In this document: in pieces, positions 7,310 through 12,419 of the stretch
Layout of the letters: every line of letters begins with the position of its first letter
Numbering within the stretch: the stretch's first letter is position 1
Source: a bacterium
GTDB taxonomy: Bacteria; Patescibacteriota; Minisyncoccia; UBA6257; 02-FULL-45-10c
NCBI GenBank assembly: GCA_021799965.1
Contig: JAJYZL010000006.1
Location: 1,552-14,090 of the forward strand
DNA: 12,539 nucleotides
Reading direction: 5' to 3'
Made by a program: the position numbers and the translations under genes
The notes under the pieces: model-generated
What the model saw: only the letters and a program-made list of their open reading frames with translations
The model's database searches: none
Told to the model about the DNA's origin: nothing

Positions 7310-7576
7310 ACCCCGTTTCGATAATATTTCCCAACGCGATAATTGCAAGTTTTATTTAGAACAAGAAGCGAGAAGGAAATCGCAGAATGTTCTGCCTTTC
7401 CGACGAGCGACACGGTTATAAATAAAACTTGCAGTATCCCAAGGGGTTGCTAACTAAGATTGAAAATTTCTGCGTTATACCTCCAAGCCGTGGAATTATC
7501 CACTAGCTTGTCGGCAAGCCTTGAAATTTTCAACTTATCCTAGCAACGCGTTCGAGAACTATTATCGAAACGGGGT
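7310..7576 (-). mobile_element. MITE/IVS-like structured insertion inside ssrA, between PK2 and PK3
   Basis: This 267-nt block has no open reading frame of note. Its ends are perfect 17-bp inverted repeats: 7310-7326 (ACCCCGTTTCGATAATA) and 7560-7576. It is flanked by the same 4 bases on each side: CTTG at 7306-7309 and 7577-7580 on the plus strand, 5 bases (CTTGA) if A7310 is counted outside the element. Inside, a 6-bp helix (7552-7547 with 7338-7333) leads to two long arms. Arm 1 (7547-7446) has 7-bp and 11-bp helices (7533-7523 with 7470-7460); arm 2 (7433-7344) has a perfect 15-bp stem. The form matches a miniature inverted-repeat element, or the stem-closed intervening sequences known from 23S rRNA. 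Whether it moved, and whether it is removed from the RNA, is inference. Confidence 0.6.
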
Positions 7577-7648
7577 CTTGATAACACCCAAGGCAGCCCT
7601 AGCGAGTATCAAGCGCTTGGATGCTTCACTCTCGAAGGAGCGAAGAAG

Positions 7649-7696
7649 TTAGGCAAATGCCATTGCTGGCATTCTTAACTTAGATGAAAAGTTTGC
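7649..7696 (-). other. tmRNA tag-peptide reading frame
   Basis: The resume codon is GCA at 7696-7694 in the context GTGCAAAC, as in E. coli where the tag also begins Ala-Asn. Fifteen codons encode ANFSSKLRMPAMAFA and end with TAA at 7651-7649. The 3' half folds as the P5 hairpin: AATGCCA and TGGCATT close a GCAA tetraloop (7673-7656), within an outer AAGTTA/TAACTT stem that includes the stop codon. The C-terminus AMAFA is small and hydrophobic like known ClpXP degrons but is not the common ALAA. Confidence 0.85.
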
Positions 7697-7788
7697 ACTT
7701 TTCTGTTTGTGGAATTTTAACGAAGTTTCCACGCTTCGGTTCGATTCTAATTTTTCAATGTCCGTCGAAGCCCAACACTCCCAATTTG

Positions 7789-8232
7789 CTATCCGACAAC
7801 ACGCTTTATTTCTCTCTGTGTTTCGCGTTTTTTGATTGTTTCGCGCTTGTCTTGCTTGTTTTTATGTCTAGCTAGGCCGATAGCTAGCTTGATTTTGCTT
7901 TTTTTCTTATAGATTGTCAAGGGAATAATGGCAAGCCCTCCTTCTTTAGATTTTCCTATTAAATAGTTGATTTGATCTTTATGAAGCAAAAGTTTACGAG
8001 GACGATCTTCTTTAAAATTGGCTTCTTTGTTAAGCGGCTGATAGGGTTGGATCTGAAAATTAACTAATTCAGCGCCTCGCGGGCGGACCAATACAAATGC
8101 TCCGGCCATATTTGCCTTGCCAGTCATAATGGATTTTACTTCCTGGCCGGTCAAAACTATACCCGCTTCAAAAGTTTCCAGGATCTGATAATCAAAATGG
8201 GCTTTTTTGTTTTCTAAAATGGGCTGAGCCAT
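7789..8232 (-). CDS. smpB: SsrA-binding protein SmpB
   Basis: SmpB binds the tRNA-like part of tmRNA and delivers it to stalled ribosomes, its C-terminal tail filling the empty mRNA channel. The 147-residue sequence is full length: N-terminal ENKKAHFDYQILETFEAGIVLTGQEVKSI, the central AFVLVRPRGAELVNFQIQPY, RPRKLLLHKDQI, and a basic tail with ARHKNKQDKRETIKKRETQREIKR in the place of the usual GKKxxDKRxxxKxRxxxR. The ATG at 8232 is 6 bases after a TATAAT box, so the message may be leaderless. The TAG stop at 7789 is only 6 bases before the tmRNA 5' end, so the two partners are almost certainly on one transcript unless ssrA has a promoter within smpB. Confidence 0.97.
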   Translation of the reverse strand: MAQPILENKKAHFDYQILETFEAGIVLTGQEVKSIMTGKANMAGAFVLVRPRGAELVNFQIQPYQPLNKEANFKEDRPRKLLLHKDQINYLIGKSKEGGLAIIPLTIYKKKSKIKLAIGLARHKNKQDKRETIKKRETQREIKRVVG

Positions 8233-8238
8233 AATTTC

Positions 8239-8244
8239 ATTATA
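8239..8244 (-). promoter_or_regulatory. -10 box of the smpB-ssrA unit (leaderless start)
   Basis: A perfect TATAAT on the minus strand lies 6 bases before the smpB ATG, so the start of transcription would fall at or next to the A of ATG. No good -35 box is seen at 16-18 bases. Confidence 0.55.
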
Positions 8245-8267
8245 TCTTAAAGTGTATCTTTATACAT

Positions 8268-8296
8268 AAAAAACCCCGCTTACCGCGGGGCTTTTT
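8268..8296 (-). terminator. Intrinsic terminator of the lipoprotein-like gene
   Basis: CCCCGC (8274-8279) and GCGGGG (8285-8290) pair around a 5-base loop. Read on the minus strand the hairpin is followed by six T residues (8273-8268). It starts 22 bases after the stop of the gene at 8318-8776 and isolates that gene from smpB. Confidence 0.85.
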
Positions 8297-8317
8297 GAGA
8301 AACACCATTGTTTCTTT

Positions 8318-8776
8318 TTACTGACTAGCGCTGTTTTCTTCGAGGTAGGGATCGGGGCTGTTGTTGATGCCTATTACCTGGTTGTTGAAGGTATAGACGG
8401 TCACGCGAGTATTTACCGTGGTAGTCGAACATTCCACGTAACCTTCGCGGGAAGCAGTCTCCATTTCATTCTGATCCGTCCTCAGGACCACGTCGCACAC
8501 TTTTTTCTTGTCGGGCTTAACCGCCGCGCCCATGAACTTCAGCTGTTCGCGGGCATTTTTCACTTCCACGATAGTGGCGTTGGTGTAGCAGACGTATCCC
8601 TTATGAACGAAGGGTTTTTTGGGCTGAAGCATCTGGCAGCCACACAGCCACATAGCAGCTATGAGGCCCAGCAGCAGAAGCACTATTTTTTTAATGTGCT
8701 TCATTCTGCTCATGGTAATGACGAACATCACTACAAATATGACTACCAGCACCGAATTCTGCGCTACTTCTTTCAT
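8318..8776 (-). CDS. Hypothetical small secreted or lipid-anchored protein
   Basis: A 152-residue protein of unknown function. Two hydrophobic stretches lie near the N-terminus: residues 8-22, then after the basic SRMKHIKK a second at 31-44 that ends in LCGC, a possible lipobox with lipidation at Cys47. The mature part has three more Cys (63, 94, 116) and many Thr and Val residues, suggesting a small beta-rich extracytoplasmic domain. The ATG at 8776 is chosen because a good Shine-Dalgarno (AGGGGG, 8786-8781) sits 4 bases upstream; the second Met at 22 or 25 would give a more classical lipoprotein signal peptide. Base composition differs from the neighbours: 31 of 60 bases are G or C in both 8341-8400 and 8401-8460. 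That and the strong ribosome site suggest acquisition from elsewhere. It has its own promoter and terminator. Confidence 0.75.
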   Translation of the reverse strand: MKEVAQNSVLVVIFVVMFVITMSRMKHIKKIVLLLLGLIAAMWLCGCQMLQPKKPFVHKGYVCYTNATIVEVKNAREQLKFMGAAVKPDKKKVCDVVLRTDQNEMETASREGYVECSTTTVNTRVTVYTFNNQVIGINNSPDPYLEENSASQ

Positions 8777-8810
8777 AAGTCCCCCTTAAAGAACTTAAAT
8801 AACTATTTTT

Positions 8811-8839
8811 ATGCTATTCCCGCCAGTGAAATTTGTCAA
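8811..8839 (-). promoter_or_regulatory. Promoter of the lipoprotein-like gene
   Basis: A perfect TTGACA (8839-8834) is 17 bases from TAGCAT (8816-8811) on the minus strand. Initiation near 8804 gives a leader of about 28 bases that contains the Shine-Dalgarno. It interleaves with the divergent promoter at 8846-8854. Confidence 0.6.
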
Positions 8840-8845
8840 AATAGC

Positions 8846-8854
8846 TGATATAAT
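8846..8854 (+). promoter_or_regulatory. Extended -10 promoter of the phosphorylase-argS unit
   Basis: TGATATAAT, the same extended -10 as at 2581-2589, with TATAAT at 8849-8854. The leader to ATG 8887 would be about 26 bases and has no Shine-Dalgarno. Confidence 0.6.
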
Positions 8855-8886
8855 TTCTTTGATAGCTTAGCTTTTACTAAATATTT

Positions 8887-9639
8887 ATGAATTATCCAAA
8901 TTTTAAAAATAAACATCTGGAACAAGCTCTTTTTAACCCCCAGGACTACAATAGCTGGAAGGGGTATTTAGAGAAAGACTACGGGAAGGCTATCAGAAAA
9001 TACATAATCATATATTATCCCAACATACTGAAATATTTTAAAAAAAATCACAAAACTCAGGCTATCGGCATTTATAGATTGATAAAAATTTATAAATATA
9101 AGAATGTAGGCGTTGTTTGTATGACAGGTATAGGCGCGCCGAATGCCGTTACTGTTATGGAGGAACTGATCGCCCTGGGTGGAAGGGAATTTATCAATAT
9201 GGGTTCTTGCGGAGGGTTGTGCGGTTTTGGCACCTTTTTGTGCGATAAGGCCATTAGAGACGAGGGGACCAGCCAGCATTATGTTCCTCATGAAAAATTC
9301 TCTTATCCCGATAAAGCGCTAACCGAGCGGCTGGGAAAATATATGCGTAAGCACGACATAAAATTCCAACAGGGGACAAATTGGACGATCGATGCTCCTT
9401 ACAGAGAAACTAAAGCAGAAATAAAGCATTATAAAAAAGAGGGCGTGAAAACCGTTGAAATGGAGGCTTCAGCTCTTTTTGTGGTAGCTAAAGTAAGAAA
9501 GGTAAAAATTGCATCTGCTTTTGTCGTTTCCGATCTCTTAGAGGAAGAAAAGTGGGATCCGCAATTTGATGCGAAACATGTAAATAAAAATCTGCATAAA
9601 TTATTTGATGCCTCATTGGACTGTTTATTAAAAAAATAA
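8887..9639 (+). CDS. Nucleoside phosphorylase family (NP-I) protein
   Basis: A 250-residue protein of the PNP/Udp fold, which normally splits a nucleoside with phosphate into base and ribose 1-phosphate. Family marks: the glycine-rich VVCMTGIGAPNAVTVMEELIALGGREFINMGSCGGL (about 76-111), TNWTIDAPYRET (164-175), the ribose-binding VEMEASALF (190-198) and the acidic VVSDLLEEE (213-221), with Asp216 as the likely base-contacting acid. The N-terminal phosphate loop GDPxR of classical members is not visible, and the phosphate Arg of their RVG(S/T)xG motif is replaced (NMGSCG). It therefore belongs to a diverged branch; substrate and even phosphorolysis versus hydrolysis are uncertain. A 12-base gap to argS indicates co-transcription. 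Confidence 0.85.
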   Translation: MNYPNFKNKHLEQALFNPQDYNSWKGYLEKDYGKAIRKYIIIYYPNILKYFKKNHKTQAIGIYRLIKIYKYKNVGVVCMTGIGAPNAVTVMEELIALGGREFINMGSCGGLCGFGTFLCDKAIRDEGTSQHYVPHEKFSYPDKALTERLGKYMRKHDIKFQQGTNWTIDAPYRETKAEIKHYKKEGVKTVEMEASALFVVAKVRKVKIASAFVVSDLLEEEKWDPQFDAKHVNKNLHKLFDASLDCLLKK

Positions 9640-9651
9640 AGATCCATCAAG

Positions 9652-11346
9652 ATGACCGAAAAAATAGCGAAAATATTAAAAAGTGTGATCAAAGAGGATG
9701 TTGATATGGGCGTTTCAGCTTCAGAGCGGTTCGGATTCGGGCACTATTCTTCGAATGTTGCTTTTAAACTAGCCAAAATTGTAGGGAAATCTCCTCTAGA
9801 CGTTGCGAAAGATCTGGCGGTCAAACTTTCCTCAAATGATGAACTTGAAAAAGTGGAAGCAGCTGCTCCAGGCTTTGTAAATTTTTGGCTAAAACCGGAA
9901 GATTTTCAAAAAGAGCTGGCTGTAATTTTGAAACAAAAAGATAAATACGGAAAGAATAATAATTTGAAAGGGCAAAAGATAATGGTGGATTACACCGATC
10001 CTAATCCTTTCAAGGAATTTCATATCGGACACTTGATGAGCAATGCTATTGGCGAGTCGCTGTGCAGAATTTTTGAATGGAACGGAGCAAAAGTTGTGCG
10101 AGTTTGTTATCAGGGCGATGTGGGTCTTCATGTAGCCAAAACGATCTGGGGAATTTTGCAGGATATAAATAATTTTCCTAAAGACAATGCGAAATTATCA
10201 GAAAAGATTGCATTTTTGGGGAAGTCTTACGTTTTGGGATCGCAGAAATATGAAGACAATAAAAATGCCGCTGAGGAAATAAAAGAGATAAACAAAAAAG
10301 TTTTTGATAAAAGCGACAAGCAGATAGATCTTTTGTATAAAAAGGGAAAAAAATGGAGCTTGGAACATTTTGATGAGGTTTATAAAAAACTTGGCACAGA
10401 ATTCGATCATTTTATTTTAGAATCATCTGTAATTTCTGATGCCGAAAAGATTGTCAAAGAATTTTTAAAAAAGGGCGTGTTTGAGGAAAGTGAGGGCGCG
10501 ATAATTTTTCCCGGAGAAAAACATGGTCTGCACACTAGAGTATTTATAAATTCTCAGGGTTTGCCGACTTACGAAACAAAGGATCTTGGCTTGGCCCAAA
10601 AGAAAATGAGTCTAGAAAAGGGCATGACATCTTCTTTAATTGTCACCGCTAATGAGCAAAATGATTATTTCAGGGTGGTTTTTAAAGCTCTGGAATTTAT
10701 TTTTCCGGAATATGCCAAAATTTCCAAACACATCGGGCACGGAATGCTCAGATTTGCCAGTGGTAAAATGTCTTCACGTGCCGGAAATGTAATAACCGCC
10801 GAATCTTTGATCGGCGAAGTGGAGAAATTAGTTGAAGCAAAGATTGCTGAGCAAAAATTATCTGAAAAAGAAAAGAAAGAAATAAAAGACGTGGTTTCTG
10901 TTGGCGCAATTAAATATTCAATTCTTAGGCAGGCGATAGGAGGAGATATAATTTTTGATTTTGAAAAGTCTATTTCTTTTGAAGGTGATTCCGGTCCGTA
11001 TTTGCAATACGCTTACACCCGCGCCAAATCGGTTTTGGGAAAAGCTAAAGGAGAAAAAGTTAAACCATCGCTTAAATTAATGCCAAGTGAAGTGTCTGAA
11101 GTGGAAGTTATGCTCTCTCGTTTTTCTGAAGTGGTTGAAAGATCCGGAAAGGAGCGAATGCCACATTATATAGCCACGTATTTAATAGAGCTGGCCAGAG
11201 TTTTTAATGCTTATTATGCTAAATTTAAGATCGTTGATGCTAAAGATGAATATTCGCCGTACAAAGTGGCTTTAACTTCTGCATTTATGCAGGTGATGAA
11301 GAATGGACTAGAGATATTAGGAATAAAAGTTCCCGAGAAGATGTAA
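9652..11346 (+). CDS. argS: Arginyl-tRNA synthetase
   Basis: A class I synthetase of 564 residues that charges tRNA-Arg using ATP. The N-terminal additional domain (about 1-100) recognises the tRNA elbow and includes FGHYSSNVAFKLAKIVGKSP. The catalytic domain has the HIGH box at 124-127 in DPNPFKEFHIGHLMSNAIGES and the LPTYETKDLGLAQKK stretch. A KMSKS-like loop KMSSR is at 372-376 (ArgRS enzymes often deviate here). The C-terminal anticodon-binding (DALR) domain includes SGPYLQYAYTRAKSVL and ELARVFNAYYAKFKIVDA. Length and domains are complete. The ATG at 9652 follows the phosphorylase by 12 bases and lacks a clear Shine-Dalgarno. It is followed directly by the terminator at 11350-11378. Confidence 0.98.
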   Translation: MTEKIAKILKSVIKEDVDMGVSASERFGFGHYSSNVAFKLAKIVGKSPLDVAKDLAVKLSSNDELEKVEAAAPGFVNFWLKPEDFQKELAVILKQKDKYGKNNNLKGQKIMVDYTDPNPFKEFHIGHLMSNAIGESLCRIFEWNGAKVVRVCYQGDVGLHVAKTIWGILQDINNFPKDNAKLSEKIAFLGKSYVLGSQKYEDNKNAAEEIKEINKKVFDKSDKQIDLLYKKGKKWSLEHFDEVYKKLGTEFDHFILESSVISDAEKIVKEFLKKGVFEESEGAIIFPGEKHGLHTRVFINSQGLPTYETKDLGLAQKKMSLEKGMTSSLIVTANEQNDYFRVVFKALEFIFPEYAKISKHIGHGMLRFASGKMSSRAGNVITAESLIGEVEKLVEAKIAEQKLSEKEKKEIKDVVSVGAIKYSILRQAIGGDIIFDFEKSISFEGDSGPYLQYAYTRAKSVLGKAKGEKVKPSLKLMPSEVSEVEVMLSRFSEVVERSGKERMPHYIATYLIELARVFNAYYAKFKIVDAKDEYSPYKVALTSAFMQVMKNGLEILGIKVPEKM

Positions 11347-11349
11347 ATA

Positions 11350-11378
11350 AAAAAACCGGCGCTACTCGCCGGTTTTTT
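11350..11378. terminator. Bidirectional intrinsic terminator
   Basis: The A run plus CCGGCG (11350-11361) pairs perfectly with CGCCGG plus a T run (11367-11378) over 12 bp around a 5-base loop. It serves argS on the plus strand and the convergent radical SAM gene on the minus strand. Confidence 0.93.
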
Positions 11379-11385
11379 GGTGCAC

Positions 11386-12294
11386 TTATTCTTTTTTGTT
11401 GTACTTAAGATAGTAATCCATTAGGAACTGTCCGCAGCTGCTGCCCACGTCCCATCCCGGTGGCCGGTAGAATTCGGTTTTTATTCCGGCTTCTTCTAGC
11501 TTCCTTCGGAAATATTCTACTCTTTCCGATTCCTTGAAGTCTAACGATGGTTTTGGATTATAGGCAAGAAATTTTACGGAAACTGGCCTGTCTTTTAGTA
11601 AGGCAACCAGCATTTCTGCGTCTATATCCCGGTCGTTGATGTCTTTTATCAGTGCGTAGTGTATCTCAGCTGAATTATCTGTCAGAGCAACGAATTTTAT
11701 CATCTGATCCACGCTTTCCTCTATCGGTTCAGCCGAAGGAATGAGTCCTTTGCGGACCATTGGATCAGCGGAATGCAGAGAAAGATGAAATTTCATTTTG
11801 AGTCCGGTTTGCCTAACTTGTTCCGTAAATTTTTCCATCAGAGATAGCTTGGGTATTATCGAAGCAACAGCAAATCTGACTGTCTGGTACTCGTTTTTCA
11901 TCCGTTCCTGAATTATGTAGCTCGACTTAATTACGTTGTCTATATTTAAAAGCGGTTCACCGCAACCCATATAAGAAATAAGAAGAACGGAATTGCGATC
12001 TTCTTTTTCGAGTAGTCCGAGCATTCTCGTAACCACCTCTACCAGTCCGCAGATCTCATAAATTTCCAGATTTCTTACCGGTATTTTTTTGATGTCAGAC
12101 ATAAAGCAGAATTTGCATCCCATATTGCAAGCCGTCTGAGTGGGTACGCAAATAATGTCCTTGCCGTCATCCTTGTTGATATAACTGAGTTCTACAATCT
12201 GACTTTCGGATTCGAAAACGAACTTAATCGTTTTATCTATCTGCGACTTTACGATATCAACTATCCTGATTACTTTGATATCTTCGTTTTTCAT
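11386..12294 (-). CDS. RlmN/Cfr-type radical SAM RNA methyltransferase, short N-terminus
   Basis: A 302-residue radical SAM protein related to RlmN (methylates C2 of A2503 in 23S rRNA and A37 in some tRNAs) and Cfr. The cluster motif CNMGCKFC gives Cys56, 60 and 63. Cys49 lies 7 residues before it, as the catalytic Cys118 of E. coli RlmN does. The C-terminal SSCGQF places Cys287 at the position of the methyl-carrying Cys355. GCGEPLLNIDNV replaces the usual GMGEPLLN, and FHLSLHSADPMVRKGLIPS is typical. Only about 48 residues precede the first Cys, against about 117 in E. coli, so most of the RNA-contacting N-terminal domain is missing. I start at ATG 12294 because AGGAGG (12306-12301) is 6 bases upstream; the in-frame TTG at 12300 abuts that site. 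Catalysis looks intact, but the target is uncertain. Confidence 0.88.
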   Translation of the reverse strand: MKNEDIKVIRIVDIVKSQIDKTIKFVFESESQIVELSYINKDDGKDIICVPTQTACNMGCKFCFMSDIKKIPVRNLEIYEICGLVEVVTRMLGLLEKEDRNSVLLISYMGCGEPLLNIDNVIKSSYIIQERMKNEYQTVRFAVASIIPKLSLMEKFTEQVRQTGLKMKFHLSLHSADPMVRKGLIPSAEPIEESVDQMIKFVALTDNSAEIHYALIKDINDRDIDAEMLVALLKDRPVSVKFLAYNPKPSLDFKESERVEYFRRKLEEAGIKTEFYRPPGWDVGSSCGQFLMDYYLKYNKKE

Positions 12295-12300
12295 AGCCAA

Positions 12301-12306
12301 CCTCCT
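12301..12306 (-). promoter_or_regulatory. Strong Shine-Dalgarno of the radical SAM gene
   Basis: A perfect AGGAGG on the minus strand, 6 bases before ATG 12294. It fixes the start there rather than at TTG 12300, and it stands out because most genes in the window have no recognisable ribosome site. Confidence 0.85.
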
Positions 12307-12320
12307 TATTGATTTTGAAA

Positions 12321-12344
12321 AGTACTTTATTTATTCAAAGTACT
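12321..12344. repeat. Inverted repeat in the leader of the radical SAM gene
   Basis: AGTACTTT (12321-12328) and AAAGTACT (12337-12344) are perfect 8-bp inverted repeats with an 8-base spacer. The right arm overlaps the candidate -10 box. It could be an operator or, if transcribed, a leader hairpin 14 bases from the Shine-Dalgarno. Confidence 0.6.
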
Positions 12345-12365
12345 CTCAATTTTTATGGGCGTCAA
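12337..12365 (-). promoter_or_regulatory. Candidate promoter of the radical SAM gene
   Basis: TTGACG (12365-12360) and TACTTT (12342-12337) are 17 bases apart on the minus strand. The -35 is one mismatch from consensus but the -10 is weak, so this is tentative. Confidence 0.35.
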
Positions 12366-12382
12366 TTTTAAAGCGGTGGGGT

Positions 12383-12411
12383 TTGAAAATAAGCGGATTT
12401 TTCTCTAATAT
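12383..12411 (+). promoter_or_regulatory. Candidate promoter of ileS
   Basis: TTGAAA (12383-12388), 17 bases, then TAATAT (12406-12411). Initiation would fall within a couple of bases of the ATG at 12420, giving a nearly leaderless message. No T-box leader, as used for ileS in many Firmicutes, is present in the 125-base gap. Confidence 0.45.
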
Positions 12412-12419
12412 AAGTAGAT

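Larger units (their letters stand above)
7137..7782 (-). ncRNA. ssrA: Transfer-messenger RNA (tmRNA) carrying a 267-nt insertion
   Basis: tmRNA enters stalled ribosomes with SmpB, adds alanine, then supplies a short message that tags the peptide for proteolysis. The 5' end GGGAGTG (7782-7776) pairs with 3' CACTTCC (7144-7138, one G-U); the discriminator A is at 7137 and CCA is not encoded. The conserved 5' GGGCTTCGACGG follows. The T arm is GCGGG-TTCAACT-CCCGC (7161-7145). P2 pairs 7752-7745 with 7185-7178. Four H-type pseudoknots can be drawn. PK1 pairs 7738-7734/7725-7721 and 7732-7727/7714-7709. PK2 pairs 7623-7616/7592-7585 and 7613-7607/7583-7577. PK3 pairs 7304-7301/7288-7285 and 7296-7289/7279-7272. 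PK4 pairs 7251-7244/7225-7218 and 7238-7232/7206-7200. The gene spans 646 nt because of the block at 7310-7576; without it and one flanking repeat it would be 375 nt. Only 6 bases separate it from the smpB stop. Confidence 0.93.

Noticed and set aside
7310..7576. Group I intron in tmRNA
   Set aside because: The T loop, the known intron site, is intact, and I see no clear P3-P7 core. The perfect 17-bp ends and flanking repeat fit an inverted-repeat insertion better. A model search could overturn this.
12295..12300. Radical SAM gene start at TTG 12300
   Set aside because: The AGGAGG site directly abuts this TTG, leaving no spacing, but is 6 bases from ATG 12294.
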